64,000 nucleotides of DNA from Asterias rubens (GCF_902459465.1 NC_047073.1:1488001-1552000); one strand, 5' to 3'. Shown: positions 26,301 through 38,400, counted from the stretch's first letter. Notes: generated by a model from the sequence alone, not told the origin. A program made the numbers and translations.

Positions 26301-29300
26301 TTTACAAGGTGCTACAGCCCATACAGCAGCCACAGCCAGGAACACCCGGGCGCACCCCTTCTCTTGTTGATAAGTGTACTGGGTTCTTTTACGTGCGTTA
26401 CAAACAACCCACGGGACCAACGGCTTTACATCCCATCCGAAGGACAAAGCAATGGTTAAGTGTCTTACTTAAGGACACAAGTGTCACGACTGGGACTCGA
26501 ACCCACACTCTACTGATTAGAAACACCATAGTAACTTAAAGGCACTTGACACCTTTGGTAATTGTATTCCAACATATGAAAACAAAAACAAACCTGTGAA
26601 AATTTGGGCTCAATTGGTCCTTGAAGTTGCCCCGACTCCCTAGAAAAGTGTGAAATGAACACGTGGTGGCGATGGTATTTTGAATTTCCTAGGATTTTAC
26701 TCCAAGAATTTGTTTTTCTTCTAATAGAAGAAAACAGGATTCGAACTGCCTCTAGCTACCGGGCAATCTCGGTGGTCTTGTGGGTACGCTCTGCTCTAGA
26801 ATTGAAAAGGGTCGTGGGTTTGAATCCCACATGAGTAATATGCCTGTGATTTTTTCACAGAACTCACAGAACTTAGGAAAGTACTGAGTATACACTGCTA
26901 ACACACATTGGTGTATGTGGGCAAAAAAAAAAAATAAATAGAATAGTAATAATAATAATCTGCATTTCTTTAGCGCCTAACACCTCCAAAAGAAAGTCTC
27001 TTAGCTTCCAGAGAATCCAAAGAAAAATTATGTGTACAATGAATTGAACAGAAATGTTGTGAGAAGAGTCTTGAAACTTGAGAAAGTGGTAGCTTGTTTG
27101 ATGTGTAGAGGGAGATTGTTCCATGAATGGGGTGCAGCAAACTGATAACTACGTTGACCATACGCTTTGGTAGCAACATTAGGGATAACGAGGGTGTCTT
27201 TGTTAGTAGAACAGAGGTTTCTAGTCGGAGCATATGGAGTTAGAAGATCTTTCAGGTAAACTGGTCCACTTCCACGACTGCATAGAAGAAAACATTGTAT
27301 GAAAAGGGCTTCCTACCTTCCCCGCCAAACACCAGTAACACACACGTCATAATCTTGACAGACTCGGCCATGACGATTGCCGTCGTGCTGAGATACTTGG
27401 GTCCATCACCCTGGACACTCCGTGAGTAACGCAGTGTCAAGACCAGCGTGGTCGTCTGCAGGATCAATATCACCAGCGAGACATACTTGATGTTCAATCT
27501 GACGGCATTCATCTAAGACAAGAAAAACAAAAAGTTAATAGTAATTATAGTAACAACAGTTTTTTATATAATATAATTATAACAATAATAAAGACTTACA
27601 ATGCACTATCAACCCTGCTGGGTATACAAGGCGCAGTAAAACCAAAAAACAAAATGAAAGAAAACAAGACACAACACAATTAGTTCTCGAAAACCTGTGC
27701 AACTAAAGCACTGGGGTCGATTTCACTAACGCGTTTTGGTCATCGCAAACGCCGAAATCGATCGCTAAATCTAAAATCCATCGCAACTTAGCGATGGATT
27801 TTTAGCCGACGATTTCACTAAAACTTAACGATGAATATACTCGTCGCAAAGTTTTATTTAGCGATGACAATCTTGCGATGACATGTTAGTGGTCGCAAAG
27901 TAAAAGTTCATCGCAAACTTATGATACATTGCGCCATTCTGTGCTTATAGCTATAGCGGTGTACGTTTTGACTTTCCGTGATTTAGAGTAAAATGAGTGG
28001 CGCTACATTATTTTAGTCTTGCGGTCTTTTACCTGGTAGACTCAGATTGCCGATGACAACTATCAGAGACGCAACTGCAGCAAAGAGCCCCTTAATATCG
28101 GTAAAAAAAGAGATACTATATAGGTTCGATTATTTTAACCATCATTTTTAGAAAAAATGTGTAATGTATTGGAAATTGACAGTGTGAAGCTTAGTATTAT
28201 TAGACAGATATGTCAGTATTTTCATCAATCCCACCGTTACAACAGATTTACGAAAACTGTTTATTAAAATCTAAAATTATAATAGAGGCCATAGGCCTAT
28301 AAATGCTTTAACCCTTTGTAAATGAATGCCTAAACATCGTCCACAATAGTTCGTATGCACCAACATGACAACGATTTACATATAAACTGCACAATGCCAT
28401 TTCATTTCGAGCGACGACCGACGATTTTGTCGCGGGATGTCAAAGGTCACTACTTTTAGCCTCGTACAAACACTTTATTTGCCTTTTAACGTCATCGCAA
28501 TTGCGATGACTTTAGTGAAACGCAGAATTAGCGACATCGCAATTGCGATGGATTTGAGGTTTGCGATCTCATCGCAAGTGTGTTAGCGATGATCGCAAAC
28601 ATAGACGTTAGTGAAATCGGCCCCTGGTCCTGAATGCTGATGACTGACATAAGGTTTGGATGCAACAAGGAACATGTGAAGAATAGATGATGAGGGTAGA
28701 TTGGCCAGGAAATACATGTAGGGTGGGAGAGGGAAGAGCAGGGCTAGGGACAGAGACAACCCAATGCAAGCTGGCCAGGATTAACTGTGTATTGATCTAA
28801 GACACCGCTAATGATAAGCAGTAGGCCTATCTAAGAGTAAGAACACAGTCAAAATGCAATGCAACACTATTGCGAGGGCCCATAGCATACAATTTAGAAA
28901 CCTGGCATCATGCCTAAAGCTTGCACTTCACCAATGATGGCCCAATAGTTAAACATGAATAATGTTGTCCATCCGCTTGCCCTAAGTGGTGGACTTAAAG
29001 TTCAAATTTGTTTATCACCCACCACTAAAATTGTCTAGCTAAAACTCTGGCATTCACTAGGTACATCATATTTGCAGGGATCATTGGTCACAAAGTGAGG
29101 GAGGGGCAAGGGGGGGGGAAGACATTTAAAAATAAATCAAAACAAACCATTTCCATCCAAAGTCGATTATGTATTAAAGCTGTAATACAAATGTTGACCC
29201 TTCCTGTTGTACACCGTGGACAATTTATGGTCACACAGATTATTATAAATTGCCGTTATATATTTGCATATTACAAGGAAAGACTGGCTGTAGCACCCAC

Positions 29301-30999
29301 AGCTGTTGTTTGCCGAGAGGTGTGTACACAAACATCCACGTAACCTCTATTATTGTTATTCAATTATTGTATGCCTGAGTAAACAATGGAATGGCACAGT
29401 TGCAAGGTTTGCGAGGTTGAACTGAGCGACGTGGACAACAATATTTTTCAGAGGATTGCAAATTTATAGGCAGTCTTTGGAACTTACAAAAACACAGCGC
29501 TTACATCCAGATGATTCCATCGTCAAATTTAATCATTCAAACTGAGAGTTGTTGATACAAGAAAAAGCCGAATACATGACACAAAATTAACTTATCTTGA
29601 TTGAATATCATTTATGAGAGCTCAAAATGTGGGGGGGGGGGGAGTCACAAGACCACAGACCTTGTAGCTAAAAATTTTTACTCAACCCAGGCCTGGAGTT
29701 TCATCTTTGAAAGGGCAAGGCCATTTTCATTTTGCAGAGGGCACTTCCATTGTAAAATCTGAAAGTCAATAGGACACTTTTGAGGGGGCACCAAGGCCAA
29801 CACCAGGGGCACGGCAGGCCATCCTCCATAGCGTCAATGTAATTCAAGACCTGTCAACTCACTCTTTGTTTTTTAAATAGCCAGAATCAAATCAAGATCA
29901 AACCTCTTGACATAGTTTTATAGGGCCTATTTTGTATTTTGTTTTACTGTTTTATTTGAACCAAGCATGAAGATATGGAACCCGGATAATTTATCACATT
30001 CATGAGTTTACTTCAATACTCAAGAGAATTGAAAGGTGTTTCATCAAATTGAAAGTCAACATTTGGACATAATTTGTTTCCGTTCCAGAGTCAGATAAAT
30101 AAAAAAAGAGTTCAATGTATTGTTATCGTATACACAAGACTGCCAAAACTCGTCTTCTCAAAAAGTAAAGCATTTCATGGACTAATATTCCAGGAGAAGT
30201 CTTTCACTATTACCTTCTGTAAACCCTGTAAATTATTTTTAAATCTGTGATTTTTTATTCTGTACCGAAAGTGTAGGGCTTTAAAGGGAATGGGGGGCTT
30301 TTTGTATGACAAAAAAACACAAAATGTCCACAGATTTACATTAAACTTTATGTTTTGAAGCTAGGTCTACTGATTGTAGAAAGCTTGGAATCCTTTAATT
30401 TTTGTTTGCTGACGTGCTGTAGTTTTTCAAAAAAATTGCAAATTAATGTCACGAAAATAATTTTTGTCTCAGGAGACAGAAATTATTTTAGTCTTATCCA
30501 ACGTATTAACAAAGTCTCCTGAAAACACTGCAATTTCAGACTTTTGTCAGAATTCAGACCTATTTGTCAAACCTGCATGAGAAAAAAATGATTGTTTTTC
30601 CTTCACCCAGCTACACAGTAAAACCAGAACCACCAGCAGTGATTGTAATTTACTGCTGTGCTGGTTCTCAGTTTATACCACTGTTGGATTTCTGGTCTTT
30701 GCTTGGAAACATCTCTGGTTCCCAACCATAGTTAGGACATCCCAAATGTAAACACTCCAGTTGGGACTGATCCAAACAACAGTTGGGACAATTCTATAGT
30801 TGGGAGGAAATAGTCTTATGGCGACTGTGGTAATTCCGATAATAAAACTGAGCTATAACAGCCCGACATAAGCTCTCCATAAAAGAGATTTACACATACT
30901 TTATACCCGCAAAATTGCTATTTAGTTTCTTCTAAGGTGGGCTAAGTCAGTCCTTACCTTCGGCTGTTCCCCATTTTCATTTTCTTCCAATTTCCTCAT
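20355..30999 (-). CDS. SLC35A3: UDP-N-acetylglucosamine transporter, SLC35A3 type
   Basis: Coding exons (minus): 30958-30999, 27317-27512, 25998-26155, 25019-25141, 23265-23436, 21983-22101, 21201-21334, 20355-20454. They total 1044 nt, giving 347 residues, with perfect phase agreement. The protein is close to vertebrate SLC35A3 along its length: [20 protein letters not shown], the loop [72 protein letters not shown] and the end FLYGYEPP. Ten membrane segments are expected. It would exchange UDP-GlcNAc for UMP across the Golgi membrane, feeding N-glycan branching. SLC35A2 (UDP-galactose) is the nearest alternative; loop identities favour A3. Exon 1 ([14 protein letters not shown]) is inferred from an in-frame ATG with an upstream TGA and a strong donor; exon 2 also begins with an ATG exactly at its acceptor, giving 333 residues if used. 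Head-to-head with ATPAF1. Confidence 0.93.
20698..21053 (+). mobile_element. S2 SINE, tRNA-headed
   Basis: Head GTCTTGGTCAAGCGGATAAG (A-box region) followed by a degraded B box. The body has words such as CACAGGCTGTATACTCCCCA and GGAGCGCTTTGAGAAG, and ends in an ATTATTATAA tail. In SLC35A3 intron 7. A minus copy is at 44655-45022. Confidence 0.65.
21355..21720 (+). mobile_element. S3 SINE, full copy preceded by a tail fragment
   Basis: The full copy at about 21484-21720 has a tRNA-like head (GGTAGTCTAGTTGGTAAGAC; B box GGGTTCGAATCCC) and an internal short hairpin CCTGTGA...TTCACAGG. Its tail is CAGTGCTAACACACATCCGT, then TTTATCCCGATGCAAATTTA. A second tail lies at 21355-21465, so two insertions or a partial duplication are stacked immediately upstream of exon 7. 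Confidence 0.75.
22262..22346. repeat. 22-bp tandem repeat, about 4 units
   Basis: The unit ATATAGCAATATAACAATAATA is repeated in SLC35A3 intron 5, described here by position because the sequence is simple and AT-only apart from GC/C steps. Confidence 0.85.
23697..23851. mobile_element. MITE-like element with inverted ends
   Basis: ATAGACCTTATGCA at the left is inverted as TGCATAAGGTCTAT at the right, with TTGAGGTCA / TGACCTCAA further in. About 155 bp, in SLC35A3 intron 4. Confidence 0.7.
24095..24340 (+). mobile_element. S3 SINE copies, damaged
   Basis: A minus-oriented head (GGTGGGATTCTAACTGAACC) is followed by a plus-oriented tail (CTCGGGAAAGTACTGAGTAT, then CACACATTGG). The arrangement looks like two S3 fragments back to back in SLC35A3 intron 4. 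Confidence 0.5.
24639..24780. mobile_element. MITE-like element with about 40-bp inverted ends
   Basis: GACTTTC, then CAGCAGACATACCGGGTAAAT at the left, is inverted as ATTTACCCGGTAAGTCTGCTG and then AGAAAGTC at the right. About 142 bp, in SLC35A3 intron 4. Confidence 0.75.
25213..25585. mobile_element. FB-B element, best copy
   Basis: Starts AAAGCCATTGGACACTTTTG and ends with the inverse CGAAAGTGTCCAATGGCTTT. About 373 bp with an AT-rich, non-coding interior. It lies in SLC35A3 intron 3, directly before exon 4 in transcript order. Related to FB-A through the shared end logic (AAAG...GGACACT) and the AATTTTTCACAGGTTTGTTA block. Confidence 0.75.
25590..25722 (-). mobile_element. S1 SINE head fragment
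   Basis: The minus strand shows GTGTTGTGGCCGAGCGGT, then a B-box-like GGTTTGAATCC, matching the S1 head. It abuts the FB-B element. Confidence 0.6.
26190..26540 (-). mobile_element. S1 SINE, near full length
   Basis: Minus orientation: head with B box GGGTTCGAGTCCC, S1 body, and a tail at 26190 of the AATATCGAAGTC type. In SLC35A3 intron 2. Confidence 0.7.
26735..26935 (+). mobile_element. S3 SINE, full copy
   Basis: CTACCGGGCAATCTCGGTGG, B box GGGTTTGAATCCC, ATATGCCTGTGATTTTTTCA and the tail CTAACACACATTGGTG. In SLC35A3 intron 2. Confidence 0.7.
27713..28624. mobile_element. Large fold-back element (912 bp) rich in TCGCAA / TTGCGATG words
   Basis: The outer ends GGGGTCGATTTCACTAACG and CGTTAGTGAAATCGGCCCC are inverted. 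Both flanks (about 200 bp left, 140 bp right) carry many copies of TCGCAA or GCGATGA in both directions, around an AT-rich unique centre (27950-28400). Its end word is shared with the much shorter family at 38201-38355. SLC35A3 intron 1. No coding capacity seen. Confidence 0.7.
28780..29055. repeat. Dispersed repeat, copy 1 (partner at 58665-58945)
   Basis: Shares ordered words with 58665-58945, including AACACAGTCAAAATGC, TGGCATCATGCCT, TTAAACATGAATA and CCCACCACTAAAAT, then GTCTAGCTA. About 280 bp; ends and class unknown. Confidence 0.65.
30285..30620. repeat. FB-B2 dispersed repeat
   Basis: Words AAAATGTCCACAGATTTACA and GATTGTAGAAAGCTTGG match 8070-8310. A decayed FB-B end (30145-30285) precedes it. 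SLC35A3 intron 1. Confidence 0.5.
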
Positions 31000-32445
31000 T
31001 GGGACCTGGACAACATTCACTTGTCAACCGATTACTAAGTTCTAAAAGTCTGCAACTGACGCAGGTCTACATTGTACTTTTAAACTGTGCAGTAAGTGAC
31101 GTTTGATAGAATTGAGCCTTTGAAACTCATTCATTCACCTTTGTAATAAATAAAGAACACAACTGGTTTGAATGAGTGTGATGGGTGTGCCCATACCTAT
31201 CAAAGCTCTGTTCGGGAGGCTAAGTTTGGACCAGACAGCATGAGGTAAATTTGAAAGGCAAAGCCCCATGGTGAACAAAACACTAAACCGAAATGCATCA
31301 GTGCATTTGGACGCATCACTGCATTTGGTATCTTGCCTAAATGCTAGACACAGTACAGTAGTACAGTACGGGTGAACTGTGGCAGTGTGGGGGGAGGGGG
31401 ATTTCAACCATTCAACTGTGTTCTGAGCTGAGGTGTTTTTAACCAAACTTTAATAATAATGGTGGTGAAATTTAAAATGGGGGGGGGGGGGGGGGGAAAT
31501 GTGGGAGAATGTTTTTTTTTTTTTACACACTAACACTTTGAGTTTGACTGTGTGCTTTGACAGATGTGTGTAGTTTTACCTCCATGTTTTTAGTTACCTC
31601 CCTGTTTTTCACAGACAAACCCAAAACGTACAGCAAAACTATAGAGCAATTTATAGAGCCAAGTTTTAAAAAGCACAAAATATTGCTTTTAAACAAATTT
31701 CTGCTTCAGGATTAATACTGACACTGACAGCTTCCAGCCTTCTGATGAAAACCATAAATTCTGGTTTATTGCGGTGCATAGCTTCTTTTTGTGCTTTTAA
31801 AAGCAGCTCTATGAAATTGGGTCGGGGCAAAACTAACAATGTTACCTTTTCACACAGGTACTGGCACTGGCAGGACAGCCTTGAAAGTTGAATGAAAGGT
31901 AGCCTATGTATTGTGTAGGTCCTATTGTTGAGGTTGTACTCTTCATGTCATCACCACATCATGTCCGTTCACGCTCGGTGCAGAAACACAATAAATAGCC
32001 GAGTGTTTGGGAGCTCCGTGTCCCTTATGTTGCTCCTAAACTTAAAAGTGAATGAACCACGCTGCTCGGCTTGTGCCTGGGCGGTGACACACCCACAACA
32101 GAATCTTAAGTTTTACAGCAAACAACTTGAGATTGGGTCAGAGTTTATTGCATGCTCCACCAGAAACATGACAAAAAGTAAACACCAAATTTCAGCTCGC
32201 TGTTTTTTATTCTTTCTTAGAAAATGTGTAGGCTGAAGAAATGAAAAGAGAAACGGTCAATTTGACATAACATCATATCATGCCAACACTTTTTTCAGCA
32301 ATGAATTTTACAAATTTTATATTAACTTCAGAATCAGTAAATGATCTTAGAAACTGCACCTCATTTCTCGTTCTCTGATCCTCTGCATTTCTGAAATCAG
32401 CGGTCAAACAAAGCAGCGCCCTCTATCGAATAAAACAAACCCAAG
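31000..32445. other. Intergenic space between divergent SLC35A3 and ATPAF1
   Basis: About 1.45 kb. Contains a G run with a following T run (31478-31524), a decayed AGCTCTATGAAATTGGGTC arm (31660-31830), and otherwise unique sequence. A shared promoter is likely near 32380-32445 because ATPAF1 has a TISU start, but CCAAT or GC boxes are not obvious. No third gene is supported. Confidence 0.5.
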
Positions 32446-32453
32446 ATGGCGGC
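32442..32453 (+). promoter_or_regulatory. TISU element at the ATPAF1 start codon
   Basis: CAAGATGGCGGC matches the TISU consensus SAASATGGCGGC at all 12 positions. TISU both binds YY1 in DNA and directs accurate initiation on mRNAs with very short 5' UTRs; it is known from mitochondrial and housekeeping genes. It fixes the start at 32446 over the in-frame ATG four codons later, and predicts a transcription start within about 5-30 nt upstream. Confidence 0.8.
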
Positions 32454-35400
32454 GCCCATGGTTCGTCAAATTTTGGCACAGAGAGCAAGGAACTCACGGG
32501 TTTTCTCGTCTTACAGGAGTTCCTTTTCAACAGAAACTAGCCAGTCGAAACCGAACGAAGTAGACGAGCTTGTGAATAATCCATACCTTGACAAATATGC
32601 CGAAAAACTTCAGAAAGTGGAAAGGTACGAAGTCGGATAAAAGTGACCGACCGATCCCCCCCGGGCGGGGGAGGGGCATGGGGTAGTGGGGAGTGTCGGC
32701 CAACTATGTTGGCCACAAAAGTGGGGCTAGAGGGGTGGGGACTCTACCTTACCTACTCCGCTGACTTAAGGTTATTAATTAGAGGGACTCTGCTGACTCT
32801 GCTGACTTGATTGTATGTAATAAAATAGTTGCGATAACGTAAAAACCCTCCTGCCGACGGCGGTCGGTCGGAGGGTTGCGTTTGTTTAGATGATCTTCCC
32901 ATCAAGGGAATTCGGCAAACTCCCACAAGGGTGATATAATCACCAAGCTGGCAACAACCAATCTCTCTCATAGTCATAGTCATACAAACATTGGTTTAAC
33001 GTCTGTGATTATGAATTGCACAAAATCAAGAAATTGTGATTCAGTAATTAGACGACTATTTTTTCTAGTCATTGTGAAATTGGTGGTTAGCTGGGGGATT
33101 TGAACCCACAATCTTGTGATTGCAAGTCCTGTAGTCTAACCACTTGACCACGGTGACCTTATCGCATCTAGTAATAAAACTGGTAATCTTGCAGTGTGAT
33201 GACATAGGCTGCCTACCCTTCGTAATATTTGTTTGTTAATGTTGGTAAAAAAAAACAATAACAGTGAGGTTGTTGTTGGTTATCCTAGATTCCCTAGAAC
33301 TATAGTTCTAGCTAAGACTCCAAGAGTATATTATACTCTGTAGCCAATAGTCTGAGCACCGAGTCCTAGAACTATATGATGTCTAAATGGAGGTTCGTAC
33401 TGCTATACGACAGCGGAATGAACTGCAAATTACAAGTCATATTCATAAGGAGTAGTGTAGCCTGTTCCAAATTGAAGTAGACCTTTTTTTAGATGCAAGT
33501 TTATAGCTGGCTATATAGATCCATAGAGGTATAACGCTGTAAAACAAGATCTATAGGTCCTCTGGGAATTGGTGAACATAAAAAATGAGTCGCCAGATAA
33601 TATAGACCGGTCCCCATCTACAACATTGATGATTTAAGAATGATTATTTGTTTCTAATAATTACAGCTCTGATCCAGATTCTTTTAAATCCAAGTTGGTA
33701 GACCTTAAAGAAGCGAAGAAAAAGAAGAAATGGAGAGATGAACAAGAGCCACTCCAACCCGCTGTAAGTTTCTATAGAAATAATAACTTGATTGAAAACA
33801 TTTTCCCTGAATGATTCGTTTAAACCACCAGCACTTTATTGGATTACAAATCGAACAGCACAATTACTTAGCTCCAATTACAGGTCGAATAAGAACATTT
33901 AGTCTCAATTGGTAATCAAAATTGCGAGAGAATAATGATAGAAAAAATACCCTTGTTGCACAAATTTGTGAGCTTTCAGATGCCTAATAAAAGGCTTCAG
34001 GCCTGAAGTCTTTTAATATTTGAGTGTGAAATTACCTCTTTCTCAAAATCTATGTTACTTCAGAGGGAGCTGTTCTCACAATGTTTTATACTATCAGCAG
34101 CTCTCCATTGCTCATTACCAAGTAAGTCTGTATGCTAACAAATCTTTTTGAGAATGACCAATAGTGCCAAATGTCTTAAAACTAAAACATTTTATTCACT
34201 TGTATTTTAATCAGAAATCTGCGAAACCTCAGCCCAAACTTCCCAAACTTCTCAAGCCGTCCAGGGACAATCTCCCTAACAAAGTAAGTGTTATAGTCCT
34301 ATGGATTCCTCTGCAGCGTGATATTTCAGGCATCAAAATTCCATGGTGCCCATAACTTTGGCCTTGGTGCCCTTCAATATGTTTCTTCAATTAAGGATAA
34401 TTAAAGTGTTCTTGCCCTCAAAATGACAACATTTGAGGCCTGGTATTTTAACTTGTAGTTCTTGAACAAATATAGCGCGTCTGTATGTCATATCCAACTT
34501 TGCCTTTGGCCTTGTTGGATTTGGTACGCAGTTGGCGCTATATTTGTTCATATTCCAATCAGGCTTGGTGATAACTTTTAATGTTATGAATGCATCTACA
34601 TTGTACACAGTAATAATAACAGTACACAGTCAACCCTCCTACTGTCTGACCATTCAGTATCAACCACTGTGGTTTTCAATGATAGATAAAAACTATGCCA
34701 GTCTGCAATATGATATGATATGAATGCATCTACACAGTGCATAGTCAACCCTCCTAAAAACTTAGCTGACTGTTTGTTGTCAAATGTTTCTTTTTTTCTA
34801 GGGGTTAGATGCCATCATGAAAATTGATCTGATTCGAGATTTGCCTAAAGCAGAGATTCAGAAGGTAAGGTCAATATGGTGAAACTTTTAATCAATCATT
34901 TAAAAGACAGAGAATGTTGCCGCCCCTATTATGCCAATGGACTTATTATGCTTCAGAAATAAGCAAGATACCAGCCACTAATTTGACATGTGACATGCTA
35001 GTTTGGATGGTCATTTTTTTTCTGGTAAGCAAAGTTCTGTTGTGCTTAGCTACTTTTGGGCCCCAAGCCAATGATCATGAAGGGTAATATCTTAAAGACA
35101 CTGTACACTATTGGTAATTGTCAAAGACCAGTCTAATCACTTGCTGTATCTCAACATGTATAAAATAACAAATCTGTGAAAATTTGAGCTCAACCGGTCA
35201 TCGAAGTTGCTAGATATTAATGAAAGAAAAAACACTCTTGTTGCACCCTTGTCACACGAAGTTGTGTGCTTTCAGATACTTGATTTCGAGATCTCAAATT
35301 CAAAATCTGTGTTTTATACTATCAACCTCTCCCCATTAGGCCTACTCATAATCAAGATAGGTTTTATGATAGTAATTTTTTGGAGTAACTACCAAGTGTC

Positions 35401-38400
35401 CACTGCCTTTATCTCTTAATAAACAGAAAAGAAAAAAAGTACCCAGCTGGCCAAGATCATCACTATTATCCCTTACAAAGTTGTTTGTTAAAGGCAGTGG
35501 ACACTATTGGTAATTGTCAAAGACTAGCCTTCACAGTTGGTGTATCTTAACATAAGTATAAAATAACAAACCTGTGAAAATTTTAGCTCAATCGGTCATC
35601 GAACTTGCGAGATAATAATGAAAGAATAAACACCCTTGTCACACAAAGTTGTGTGCGTTTAGATGGTTGATTTTGAGAACTTAAGTTCTAAATCTGAGGT
35701 CTCGAAAATCAAATTCGTGGAAAAACACGTCTTTCTCGAAAACTTTGGCACTTCAGAGGGAGCTGTTTCTCACAATGTTTTATACCATCAACCTCTCCCC
35801 ATTACTCGTCACCAAGAAAGGTTTTATGCCAATAATTATTTTGAGTAATTACCAATTGTATCCACTGCCTTTCAAGCCGGGGAAAAAACATTGAAACCAA
35901 CTAGCGTTACAGACCCTGATCTGAAATATCTGGTTCATTAAAAGCAGTACTTTGTCCGTGAGTGTATAGATTATAGATCAAGATTGATTAACATTGACTA
36001 TTCTGATTTGATTGATTATTGATTCCTCTAAATTTGTCTCTGGTTAGATTTGGACCCAGTACCACGCCAAGAGAGATTGCATCAGTGCCGTCATTCCAGT
36101 AAGTTTTGTTATTCCTTTTTGGGGTTGTACAAGACAAGTTTACAAGGGTGGGATTTGAACCAGTGGCCCCCAGATTAAAATGCTGGCCCTCTAACTAGCC
36201 CTGGATCTGGACGAGATCAATATTCTCAACGCTCTGATAAGAGCCAAACGATAAGAGAAGATGATGAAGAAATTTCAGTTTTAAAACTGGGAGGAAAACC
36301 CCAGAGAATTATTCCAGGGAAAACCCAGGCAGTCAAGTAGGGACTGAAAGCCCAATCCACATAGTGCCCCTGGTGGGAGCACTGAAATTGGGCTTACCAC
36401 TGAAGTTGAGCCCAGTTATCTGGATCTTTACAAAAAGTAATTGAAATTGTGATTATTTTATATTTTGCAGTAATGTCATTTGTTTTTTCCCCGTTTATTT
36501 CTCCTTCATTGCAGGGCACAGTTTATGACAAGATTCACAAGATGTCGCTGGAAAATCCCTTGGTAATGTTTATAGTAACAAGTTAATAACAAATTCTTTT
36601 AAAGCGCAAACTGTCTCTATGCCCTTTACATTAGTGCCGTGGTCATTGGGCCAAAACATCCCTTTAATCTTTCTAGTATACAACCTATTATGGGCAACCC
36701 TAGTTGGAGTGGATGATGGGGGAAGCAATCATATGGTGCGTTTGATTAGCTTCCATGGGTTGACCCGGTCTGGCCTCGGTACGTGTACGTTCGAATAGCT
36801 TTGACGTAATTCCAGGGGCTCACCCTGGTCAGCCGCAAGTGCCATGCTTGTGAAGTGGGTCACTTGGGGCTGGCCCGAGGTGCATAATGTCACCACGAGA
36901 GGGTGAGTGATCGTTCGATTAGCTCTTGTCAAGGGACCACTCAAGTGAGCATCGTGAGGTCGACACAGGGAAGCTAATCGAATGCAACCAGATTTAAGTG
37001 TCTTGCTCAAGGACACAAGTGCCTTGACCAGGATTCGAACCCACACTCTGATGGCTCGGCCACCAGAACTTGAGTCTGATGCACACAAAAAACGCTCAGC
37101 CACGACACACCAAAATAATTTTGACTACAAAGTACTTTATGTAGAGTCTGTGCTTTAAGTTGTCACTGCAAAGCTTACTTACTTTCACGTTCAATAGTAA
37201 TGTTAATAACAGACAATATGTTTTTCCTTTCTGTTCTGTTTCTGTTTACAGTTCCTGTATCCAGTACCCAAGAAGAGTGGTTATGAGTTCTTCTTTGCCC
37301 AGTTTGATAATCACATGTGTTATTTCACATCTCTTATTAATTACCAGGTAGGTTTAACCTTATACATTGATGTCATCGTGCCGCCATCTATAACTATGAG
37401 TTCTACTACTTGATTTTTCAGATTTTTTGGGAGACTTCTCAGTTCTATTTGTACATCTGGGGAGTTGTTCTGCATCGGCATGTTAACCCCAAGGTCGCAG
37501 GTCCAAATCCCACTGTAGTAAAAATAAATGTGTTCAACACATTAAAATTAACCCAGTCGGTTTTCCTTGTGGTTTATTACTTTATATATTTTGTATGTAT
37601 TGTTTTTTTGTGGTCCAGCAAGAAAATAAGAAAATATATTTTGTTATGATCTTTTTTTCCATTCAGGCATACCAGGAGAATGCCCCAGTTCTTCTAAGTC
37701 TGACGCACTTTACAGAATTACAGGCAGAGAAAGGTTGGTTTTTTTTTTGGTTTTTTTCATCCTTTGCCGTTTTCTGACAGCTTTCTGCCTCTGTATTTTC
37801 AGGTCTTTCTCTACATGATTGCTTGTGTATCTCCCATGTAATGGAATGCGTGTTTTGTTTTGATTATTAAAGGCATTATACTCAAAACTCTGCAAATAAA
37901 ACTCTTTACTCTAGTAATTTTATAAAACAATAATGTGATTTGAGTCCGTGTCAGAACATACAACCCTATAGTAAAAACGCTCAGTAACTATGGCGTGTCA
38001 TGGTCTAGTGGTTAAGAGCACTGAATTCAAGCTCTGGTGTTTCAGATCATCAGAGTGTGGGTTAGAGTCCCAGTCGTGACACCTGTGTCACCCCGGGAGT
38101 CGCCCCGGTGTTCCTAGTTTGATTGGCAGCATATTGCCCCACAGCACCTTGTAAACCATTACATGGTGCTACATAAAAGGAGTAGGTCTCATAATTAAAA
38201 CCAGGGGTCGATTTCACAAAAAGTTAGGACTAGTCCTAACTTAGGTCTAGTCCTAGGAGATATTCAAATTGCATGGATAGTCCTAAATTAGGACGAGTAA
38301 CTAGTCCTAACTCGAGATAAGACTAGTCCTAACTCTTTGTGCAATCCACCCCTGGTCCCACATACCTTACAGGAAAACACTGTATGTGGAAGTTCATGAG

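Noticed and set aside
26945..27240. Possible LINE protein fragment
   Set aside because: Some protein-like words (FHEWGAAN) on the plus strand but stops interrupt every frame and no RT motif (such as YADD) is present; a similar non-coding repeat is at 48850-49100.
32642..32680. G/C-rich palindrome-like run after ATPAF1 exon 1 as a terminator
   Set aside because: Eukaryotic intron context; bacterial-type terminators do not apply.
36729..37103. 124-codon open frame on the minus strand
   Set aside because: Lies over a SINE head (tRNA-like boxes) and unique intron sequence in ATPAF1 intron 6; no family similarity.
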